A stretch of 64,000 nucleotides of DNA. It comes from Clostridiales bacterium (GTDB lineage Bacteria > Bacillota > Clostridia > Oscillospirales > Oscillospiraceae). The notes under the pieces are model-generated. The model was not told where the DNA came from. It did not search any database and saw only the letters and a list, made by a program, of their open reading frames with translations. The stretch lies in assembly GCA_022774865.1 (NCBI GenBank), contig JALFLH010000019.1, positions 1-64,000 on the forward strand, read 5' to 3'. The stretch's first letter is position 1; the number at the start of each line of letters is the position of its first letter. Both the position numbers and the translations under genes were made by a program. Of this stretch, positions 57,752 through 64,000 are shown one piece after another.

Positions 57752-58698
57752 CCCTTTTCGGCGAAGAGTTTCTTCGATAGCTGCGACACGCCCCAGACGA
57801 TGATCAGGAGAATCACAGAAAGCGCCGCGCTGTACCCCATTTCATAACGGACAAATGCGTATTCCTCCGCATGGGTCACGATCAGTTGTCCGGCATAGCC
57901 GGGCGTTGGATTCGCGCCCGAGAGCTGGACGCCAATGCTGCCGTTCTGGAAGGCGTTGACGATGGCCATAATGGCGCCGAACATCATATGGGGCTTGATG
58001 GCAGGGATCGTTATGTAGATGATCTCCTGAATCCGGTTTCGAACCCCGTCAATATGGGCTGCCTCATACAGTTCCTTGTTGACATTCAGAATACCGGCCA
58101 GCATGGAAAGGAAACCGATTCCCATGCTGCTCCACAGGGACACGATAATCATGATCATCATCAGATATCTGGAATCTGACAGCCAGGTAATCGGACTTTG
58201 GATGACGTCCAGCTTCAACAGCAAGGCATTCAGATATCCCACCTTGTCGCCGGCGAAGAAAACCTGCCAGACGGTGGACAGCATGATGCCTGCGGTCATG
58301 GACGGCAGATAGAGAATGATCGCCATGACCGTCCGGGGGCCTTTGGGAATCTGGGCCAGTGACCAGGCCAGAAAGAACGACAGAAGATAGCCGCCCACAC
58401 CCACAATCACGGAATAGACAATGGTGTTGGGAATCGCGAATTCCGTAAATGTGTTATCATTGGTCAGAATATTGATGTAGTTTTCCAGACCCACAAAATT
58501 CGGCTTTTCGATGGAGTTAAAATCCGTAAAAGACAGCGCAATGGCGATGATAACCGGAATTATGATAAACAGGATAAACAGGATGACAAACGGCGCCTGC
58601 ATATAGAATACCGAGTGACGGTCAACATGCTTCTCCAGGGGAGAAACGATTTGCCGGAGGGAGAACGATGCCTCTTCCCTTTTCTCCTGTAGTTTCAT
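57748..58698 (-). CDS. Carbohydrate ABC transporter permease, MalF type (first pair)
   Basis: The 316-residue protein has six helices and an EAA loop YEAAHIDGVRNRIQEIIYITIPAIKPHM. A basic amphipathic N-terminus (about 30 residues) precedes the first helix. The start overlaps the stop of the giant binding-protein gene (ATGA), which suggests they form one transporter. Confidence 0.94.
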   Translation of the reverse strand: MKLQEKREEASFSLRQIVSPLEKHVDRHSVFYMQAPFVILFILFIIIPVIIAIALSFTDFNSIEKPNFVGLENYINILTNDNTFTEFAIPNTIVYSVIVGVGGYLLSFFLAWSLAQIPKGPRTVMAIILYLPSMTAGIMLSTVWQVFFAGDKVGYLNALLLKLDVIQSPITWLSDSRYLMMIMIIVSLWSSMGIGFLSMLAGILNVNKELYEAAHIDGVRNRIQEIIYITIPAIKPHMMFGAIMAIVNAFQNGSIGVQLSGANPTPGYAGQLIVTHAEEYAFVRYEMGYSAALSVILLIIVWGVSQLSKKLFAEKG

Positions 58699-61583
58699 CG
58701 CGCGGCCTCCTCTCTTTGGGCAATCAACTGGTCGATCAGGTGGATATTATAATCCCTGACCTTTTTCCCGTCCTTGTCCAGATATCCGAATTCTGTCAGC
58801 TTCCGCTGAATCTCCCGATTGGAGGCAAGGGTTGCCTCATCGATTCTCGCCTGGAACGGCTCGCCCTCCGTTACAATGGCAATCCATGCGTTCGACACCT
58901 CCCGCTCCAGGATATAGCTGGCCGGATGACGCAGCGCTTCCTTCTGCCATGCCCACTGTTCCAGAATCACTTTCTTGTGTGCCAGCGGGTAAGACATTCC
59001 GGCCAGCGCCACATGGTTGCCGGTATTCCAGATATAGTCAGGCCCGTACTTCATCTGCAGGTCCGTCGCGTATTTTAGTTGCGTCTCCGAGGAAAGCCAC
59101 CACTTCAGGAAGCGATACGCCTCCGTTTTTTTCGTCGAGTTTGAGAAAATCATGGATGACGTGGCGTCGGCTGACCAGTAGCGGCAAATTGTGCCGTCGG
59201 CCTGCTCCGTTCCCGGAACGAGCGCAATGTCCCAGCGCCCGTTCAGCTCTGGCGCGCCCACCTGGAGCTGCAGGTAGGTCGAGAAGTTTGACACACCGAT
59301 CGGGACGCTTCCCGATCGGAACGCATTGAAAAAGTTCGGGATATTCTGGGCAAGTCCGTAAACCTGGTACAGATCCACCATTTCCCGGAGTCCCCGGATG
59401 GTATTGGGATCGCCAAAATTGGCGGAGAACCCATCGTCGGAATAATAGTCGCCGCCGTTCTGGAAGATAAAGCCGCCGGTTGCCTCAAAGCTCTTATAGC
59501 CCACGTTATTTGCCAGCGGCAAATTGAAATTCATGGCGTTTCGATGGAGCACCGGCATCATAGCCTTTACATCCTCCCAGGTATCCGGCACTTCCAGCCC
59601 AAGGCTGTTCAGAATATCCGTGCGGTAGAACAGCACATAGAATTCCTGGGTTTCGCTGGCTCCGTAAACACCATCCTCGTAAGCCATGGGCGCCAGTGCC
59701 TGAAGATTGTATTCCGCGCCGTACCAATCCAGAAAATCCTCAAACTCCAGCAGGTTTACAGCCATGCCGCGCATGGCAAATTCCGCCGGCCGGTAGTAGC
59801 TCAAGCCCAGCGCGATGTCCGGATTACTCCCGGTCGAATTCGCCAAAGTGATCTTCTTTTCATCCGGCATGATGGAAAAGCTGACCTCGATTCCGGTTTC
59901 CGCAGTAAATTCATCGGCAGTTAACTGCCGAAGCGCCTCCACGTACTGGGACGGCTTGTTGATCCATACGGTCAGGGTATCCTGCTCATTGCCCACATCC
60001 ACTGCTTCGTTCATATCGTCGGAAAAGGAATACAGGAACTGCTTGATTCCGGTCGCCATATCCGCGAGGAATCCGGCGGAGGACGCGGGCAGCTTCGCGT
60101 TTTCCCCATGGAGGTAGATACAGTCAATACTCAGATTCTGTTCGTAAATATCCGTCAGGGTCAAAGCAGCCAACTGCGCCGCAGAGCTGGAATCGTCGCT
60201 GAGCAGGCTCAGCTTATTGGGAATCTCCCTGGGCTTTTCCGCCAGCCGCTCCAGATTCTGAACCGCCAGCATTAAATCAGAGACATAGGCCGGTTCCATA
60301 CCGCCAATGTCCTTCAGCGTGTCATAAACCGCGGTCAACCTGGCCGCCCAGTCATGGAGCCGATCCAGAATATCCGGCATATACTGCAGGATATCCCACG
60401 TACGGTTGGTGTCCACCCCTGCGCTCTCGTTGGAATTGTTGCCTTTGATTCTCTTTAATGCAATGCCAGTATCGTTAATCTCATTCACGACAGCCATCAG
60501 TTCCTGATACGGCGCTTCCATGGCACCGGCAGTGACTTCCAAACAGATCAGGTGAACGCCTCTGGTCAGATAAACGCCCGTTTTCAGTGTTTCAATTTGA
60601 TATGTATTGATGCCGGTATACGGAAATCCCACATCCCGCAGCTCCGCATAGGGCACATTGCCGTCAATTTCAATGGTTCGATAAGCGCAGCCGCCGGTTT
60701 TCTTCGGCTGGCTGTACTTAAAACTCAAAAAGTAGATCCCGTCCTCCGGCGCCTCCACCTCATAGTAGAGCTTCTGCCCCATCTGTTTGTTGGATTCGTC
60801 CGCGGTCGCGTTGATCAGCTTCACATAGGGGCTGGCAGGAGAAACGGATGGATTTGGAACATTGGTTCCCCGAATGGAACTGTCGCTTTTCGCGCGGTAG
60901 TCCTCACCCTGAATGGTCAGGTACGCGCCGGAATAGGCCTTGGCGTTTTGTAAGGTGGAGAGATAATCCGAATAGGATCGATCAGGCCGGGGTGCGACCG
61001 CATATATTCCATACAGGAGCAGCCCCTGGTTCTGCGGCCGGACGGTGATCTCCACTTCACCGGCCGGCAAATCAAATGACAGCGGAATGCCGGAAAAAGA
61101 CTCGTATTCTTTCAGAAAAGAGGCCGCGCAGGGAAGCTGGTACTGTTCCGGCAGCACTTCATTTCCATACCGGTCTGTCCTGATTCGGGTAATATCATCC
61201 GCCCACAGGAACGGAAGCGTGCTGGTAAAACCGGCTGCGCCAACCGTGAAATCAACCGGATTTTCAAACAGGTTCTTCTCCGGAGCGGCATAAACCACGG
61301 CCATGAGATATTCTCCCGGATTGCTCATCCGCAGAGAAACGGAGGCCGTTTCTTCCGCTTCAATATACAACCCATCGGGAAACTCCGTCTTCGCTTCGAC
61401 CGCATCCTGAAAATCCAGCTGTCTGGCAGTCACTTCCTCATCAGAAAGCAGATAGGTTCTCCCGAGCATTTCTTCCGCACTCAGGTTGGCTGTTTCCCGA
61501 TGCACGATGACCGCAAACACCGCCAGCACCACAAGGCAGATGATGAGCAAGGCGCTTATTATGGTTAAAGTGATTCGTTTCAT
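58695..61583 (-). CDS. Giant membrane-anchored solute-binding protein with N-terminal CBM-like domains
   Basis: The 962-residue protein has a single N-terminal helix (residues 5-28) without a lipobox, so it is membrane-anchored. Residues about 50-190 and 210-360 are two beta-sandwich, carbohydrate-binding-like domains (YLTIQGEDYRAKSDSSIRGT; LYYEVEAPEDGIYFLSFKYS). A helical spacer (about 390-510) follows, then a family-1 solute-binding fold (about 540-960: EFTAETGIEVSFSIMP, SNPDIALGLSYYRPAEFAM, VPDTWEDVKAMMPVL). Usual SBPs are 400-550 residues. It may hold an insoluble or large glucan near the importer. GGGGAGG precedes the start. Confidence 0.85.
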   Translation of the reverse strand: MKRITLTIISALLIICLVVLAVFAVIVHRETANLSAEEMLGRTYLLSDEEVTARQLDFQDAVEAKTEFPDGLYIEAEETASVSLRMSNPGEYLMAVVYAAPEKNLFENPVDFTVGAAGFTSTLPFLWADDITRIRTDRYGNEVLPEQYQLPCAASFLKEYESFSGIPLSFDLPAGEVEITVRPQNQGLLLYGIYAVAPRPDRSYSDYLSTLQNAKAYSGAYLTIQGEDYRAKSDSSIRGTNVPNPSVSPASPYVKLINATADESNKQMGQKLYYEVEAPEDGIYFLSFKYSQPKKTGGCAYRTIEIDGNVPYAELRDVGFPYTGINTYQIETLKTGVYLTRGVHLICLEVTAGAMEAPYQELMAVVNEINDTGIALKRIKGNNSNESAGVDTNRTWDILQYMPDILDRLHDWAARLTAVYDTLKDIGGMEPAYVSDLMLAVQNLERLAEKPREIPNKLSLLSDDSSSAAQLAALTLTDIYEQNLSIDCIYLHGENAKLPASSAGFLADMATGIKQFLYSFSDDMNEAVDVGNEQDTLTVWINKPSQYVEALRQLTADEFTAETGIEVSFSIMPDEKKITLANSTGSNPDIALGLSYYRPAEFAMRGMAVNLLEFEDFLDWYGAEYNLQALAPMAYEDGVYGASETQEFYVLFYRTDILNSLGLEVPDTWEDVKAMMPVLHRNAMNFNLPLANNVGYKSFEATGGFIFQNGGDYYSDDGFSANFGDPNTIRGLREMVDLYQVYGLAQNIPNFFNAFRSGSVPIGVSNFSTYLQLQVGAPELNGRWDIALVPGTEQADGTICRYWSADATSSMIFSNSTKKTEAYRFLKWWLSSETQLKYATDLQMKYGPDYIWNTGNHVALAGMSYPLAHKKVILEQWAWQKEALRHPASYILEREVSNAWIAIVTEGEPFQARIDEATLASNREIQRKLTEFGYLDKDGKKVRDYNIHLIDQLIAQREEAAR

Positions 61584-61614
61584 AGACGCGATCCTCCCCG
61601 GATACTGGGTGCCT

Positions 61615-61649
61615 CCGCCCGATTACCGGCTGAGCCGGTAATCGGGCGG
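61615..61649 (-). promoter_or_regulatory. Strong intercistronic hairpin after the sugar-binding lipoprotein gene
   Basis: A 16-bp perfect stem, CCGCCCGATTACCGGC/GCCGGTAATCGGGCGG, has a 3-base loop. It lacks a T-tract on the minus strand. It lies between the SBP and downstream transporter genes, the usual place for a stabiliser giving extra binding-protein mRNA. Confidence 0.75.
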
Positions 61650-61673
61650 GCTTTGATTGGATAAATCTGCTTC

Positions 61674-63185
61674 TCAGCCGACTTTCTCGTTGAAAATCTT
61701 CAGTTGCTCCTTGAGCGATGCATTGACAATGGAATCAATCTGTCCTGCCACATCGGCGGCATTGGCCTTTCCTTCCCGGACGGAATTCAACAGCGACCAG
61801 ACTTCGTCGTTGAAGATGTTGTTGTAGCCGGGAACAATCTTATTGATGTCGCCGCGCATGGAATGCTCCAGACTCTTGTACAGTGCCATCAGGCCCTCGG
61901 TCACATTGGGGGACTGCTCGAACTTGGCCAGCACATCGGGATGCTGGGTGCAGGGAATGAACCAGGTCTTGATGTACTTGGTATCTTCACCGGCGGTATC
62001 GCCATTGGCGCGGGCAGCGAAAATGTCCAGTCTCTGCATATTGCCTTCCACACCATAGGTCAGCCACTTCAAAAGCTGGAACGCCGCATCAGGGTCAGCG
62101 CAGGTGCTGGTCAGGTAAGCGCAGTCAACATGGATGGGGGTGTAGGTGGGCGTATTCTCGTCCACACGGGGGTAGGGCCAGTAGTCCCAGTTGACCTGGC
62201 ACTCGGCACGCATCCAGTTGTCATTCCAGGTTGCGTTGGTGCACAGCAGGGCCATACCATTCTTGAAAGTGTAGTGGTTGTCATCCTTACCGGCTTCGCC
62301 AAATTTGGCCACGTATTCGGAATCCAGAGAAGTGGTGCCGTCCTCATTCTTGGGGAACCGCATGGACCAGGCCTCCAAGCCGGGGATTGCCCGCAGCTCA
62401 GCAAGCTGATTCATGGCAGGTACCCACTTGTTGGTGAAGTCGAAAGACTGATTGACAAAGTCATACGCCGGATAGAACAGGCCGTCCGCCTGCGCGGAGT
62501 AAACCTGATCCCAATCTTCCAGTGTGGCGGCGGCGCAGGTATCCGCGGTAATCGCTTTTTTGCAGATGTCAATGAACTCATCCACTGTCCAGTCGTAACC
62601 GGGCTTTTCGATGTTCAGCGCCTCCAGCATATCCAGGTTCATGGTGATGCCCATGGCGTTCATCTGGCAAGGCAGCGCATACAGCTTACCGCCGTAAACA
62701 TAGGGGTCGGTCATGCCGCTGGGAACATACTCCGATTCGGGATCGGCGAAGAAATAGTCATCCAGAGGCATCACAAAGCCGCTTGCAACCTCAGGGGCAA
62801 AATCATTCCAGTCCAGCCACATCAGGTCGGGCATACTGTTCGCCGCGGCTTTCTGCGTCAGATACTCGTTGAAAGCGCCGCCGGTGGAACCGGGGAAGGG
62901 TTCCTCCACGACTTCGATGTTGGGATACTGCGCGCGGAACGCTTCCAGCACGGGCTGAATTTCCGCGATTTCCGCCTCGGGATACGCGATGGTGACGGAG
63001 CCCTTCATCTGGTACACATCGGTGGACGGTGCCGCCGTGGACGGATTATCGGGTTTCTGCGTGCCGGTGGCGGTGGAGCCGGGCTTGGTGTCTTCCGGCG
63101 GAGCAGCCGTATCGCAGCCCGCCAGAATACCGAAGGCCATCACCAGTGCCATGACCAGTGCCAACAGGGATTTCCAGTTCTTCAT
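61674..63185 (-). CDS. Sugar-binding lipoprotein, family-1 solute-binding protein
   Basis: ATG 63185 has GGAGGAAAAAG before it. The 503-residue protein has a lipobox (LAGC, Cys 24), a Thr/Pro/Ser linker and an extracellular carbohydrate-binding fold (FRAQYPNIEVVEEPFPG, PDLMWLDWNDFAPEVASGFVMPLDDYF, GGKLYALPCQMNAMGITMNLDML, many aromatic residues in the cleft region such as NWDYWPYPR). Predicted ligand: an alpha-gluco-oligosaccharide or cycloalternan. It lies between the GH65 gene and the giant SBP gene, near the head of the operon. Confidence 0.92.
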   Translation of the reverse strand: MKNWKSLLALVMALVMAFGILAGCDTAAPPEDTKPGSTATGTQKPDNPSTAAPSTDVYQMKGSVTIAYPEAEIAEIQPVLEAFRAQYPNIEVVEEPFPGSTGGAFNEYLTQKAAANSMPDLMWLDWNDFAPEVASGFVMPLDDYFFADPESEYVPSGMTDPYVYGGKLYALPCQMNAMGITMNLDMLEALNIEKPGYDWTVDEFIDICKKAITADTCAAATLEDWDQVYSAQADGLFYPAYDFVNQSFDFTNKWVPAMNQLAELRAIPGLEAWSMRFPKNEDGTTSLDSEYVAKFGEAGKDDNHYTFKNGMALLCTNATWNDNWMRAECQVNWDYWPYPRVDENTPTYTPIHVDCAYLTSTCADPDAAFQLLKWLTYGVEGNMQRLDIFAARANGDTAGEDTKYIKTWFIPCTQHPDVLAKFEQSPNVTEGLMALYKSLEHSMRGDINKIVPGYNNIFNDEVWSLLNSVREGKANAADVAGQIDSIVNASLKEQLKIFNEKVG

Positions 63186-63306
63186 TACTTTTTCCTCCAA
63201 TTTCATAATTTTTATTATTAACCCCTTGCGCATTTTTCGGCCGTTCGGCGCCTGCTCCCCGGGCAAAGCACCAAACGTCAAAGAAAGGGGTCAATTACAC
63301 GGTTAT

Positions 63307-63319
63307 TTTAACGGTTAAA
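63307..63319. promoter_or_regulatory. Operator-like palindrome at the GH65 stop
   Basis: TTTAAC-C-GTTAAA (minus strand) is a 6-bp perfect inverted repeat with one central base, overlapping the GH65 stop codon and 122 bases before the SBP start. It resembles LacI-type operators but has no confident -35/-10 pair beside it. The rest of 63186-63314 shows no gene. Confidence 0.3.
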
Positions 63320-64000
63320 TTTCGACAAATATTTCGGGTTTCTGATTCTTTCGAATCGTGATCCGATGGGGGATGCCCTTATGGAAGACGCGGTAGCGCA
63401 TTTCTTCAATTCCCGGCGGCAGCCGGTTCTCCACATTGAGAACACCATTACATATGGATAAGCCCCCGAAACCGAGCACCATGGCCTGCCATGTCGCCCC
63501 CAGAGAAGCTGTATGAATTCCCTCCCCGGCGGTGTTCTTCATCACATTTTTTAAATCAAGGAACAAGGACTTCTCCAGATAGTGGACTGCTTTTTCCTCA
63601 TAGCCCAGTCTGGCGGCTACCAAAGCGTGAATTCCGAAGCTCAGGGTAGAATCATGAAGTGTCTTTGGCTCATAGTAATTCCATGCGGCCTCCACTTCAA
63701 CTTTGCTGAACTTTTCCGGGCAGAGGGCCATGTACATCAGCACGGCCGGCTGTTTCAGAACCTGATACCTTTGCAGGCGGTCGAAGCCGATCTTGTGGTA
63801 AAGCGGTGCGTCGTCGTCCTTATGAGCCTGAATATCCAGCGGCTCCAGTAGATCGAAGGTGGCGTCCTGTTTCCAAAGCTCCCCCCTGCGCCGAAGTACA
63901 ACCTTCGCCGCAATGTCCATCCACTTTTCGGTTTCCTCCGGCTGAAACCCTGTTTTCTCAGCCAGCACAGTCCAGTCCTCCGGATAGGTTTTTTCCATCC
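63315..64000 (-). CDS. GH65 disaccharide phosphorylase, C-terminal part (5' end outside window)
   Basis: The frame is open to the window edge; the ATG at 63998 is an internal codon. The visible 228 residues carry the C-terminal GH65 hallmarks: KQPAVLMYMALCPEKF, an (AW)NYYEPKTLHDSTLSFGIHALVAA block, GEGIHTASLGATWQAMVLGFGG (phosphate-side His), and a final beta-strand domain. The catalytic Glu is upstream, outside the window. GH65 phosphorylases split maltose, nigerose, kojibiose or trehalose to beta-glucose 1-phosphate plus glucose. pgmB and the alpha-1,3/alpha-1,6 product chemistry here make nigerose or a related glucobiose a reasonable guess. Confidence 0.9.
   Translation of the reverse strand, partial: MEKTYPEDWTVLAEKTGFQPEETEKWMDIAAKVVLRRRGELWKQDATFDLLEPLDIQAHKDDDAPLYHKIGFDRLQRYQVLKQPAVLMYMALCPEKFSKVEVEAAWNYYEPKTLHDSTLSFGIHALVAARLGYEEKAVHYLEKSLFLDLKNVMKNTAGEGIHTASLGATWQAMVLGFGGLSICNGVLNVENRLPPGIEEMRYRVFHKGIPHRITIRKNQKPEIFVEI

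Overview
The window looks like a chromosomal segment of a spore-forming, GC-rich member of the Clostridia, most likely Oscillospiraceae-like. The taxon is inferred from gene content and codon style, not from a search. Sporulation genes (ytvI-type, spoVB-type, an alpha/beta SASP), a Met T-box, a yybP-ykoY manganese riboswitch, infC-rpmI-rplT, relA-dtd-hemZ linkage and DUF4358/MBOAT genes all fit a low-motility gut Firmicute.

Layout. 1-2.8 kb is a scarred, mobile-DNA-rich end: an IS256-family element (C-terminal part in the window) has cut an ICMT-like gene, the adjacent GyrI-like gene carries an in-frame TGA, a tyrosine-integrase N-terminus is fused in frame to a cysteine hydrolase, and a tRNA-Ala is followed by a stray copy of its own 5' end and three tandem palindromes. 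2.8-8 kb (mostly minus) holds a FliB-like protein, a DivIVA-like protein, tRNA-Arg with a duplicated 3' end, infC-rpmI-rplT with promoter, leader terminator and ATC start, a short aspartokinase and a stand-alone ACT protein. 8-19.8 kb (plus) is housekeeping: ytvI, recJ, relA, dtd, an MBL hydrolase, hemZ, a degenerate amidohydrolase, a spoVB-like flippase, HU and rqcP. 19.8-28.3 kb holds DUF1846, lrgAB, an M20 peptidase, a ROK protein, nagA and a MATE pump. 28.3-32.7 kb (minus) is a DHHW/MBOAT acyl-transfer pair and a mntP-vanZ-DUF4358 operon behind a manganese riboswitch. 33.2-38.2 kb (plus) has T-box-controlled metNIQ, an ATC-hydrolase-like gene, azlCD and thioredoxin, followed by an orphan lipoprotein (minus) and a SASP (plus).

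40.0-64.0 kb is the most interesting part: one 24-kb minus-strand carbohydrate locus that continues past the window edge. In transcription order it encodes a GH65 phosphorylase (partial), a sugar-binding lipoprotein, a giant membrane-anchored binding protein, a permease pair, an NHL/TPR/YIP1 membrane protein, a DUF5696 protein, a second permease pair, a lipoprotein GH31, beta-phosphoglucomutase, and two secreted multimodular GH31 enzymes of 1093 and 1284 residues. These two lengths, the domain order and the gene order match what I recall of isomaltosyltransferase CtsY and 6-alpha-glucosyltransferase CtsZ from Bacillus globisporus C11, which together convert starch-type glucans to the cyclic tetrasaccharide cycloalternan. 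I infer a pathway in which exported enzymes recast alpha-1,4-glucan into alternating alpha-1,3/alpha-1,6 products, dedicated ABC importers take them up, and GH65 phosphorolysis plus PgmB feeds glucose 6-phosphate to glycolysis. No ABC ATPase and no regulator of the locus is visible; a shared MsmX-type ATPase is presumed.
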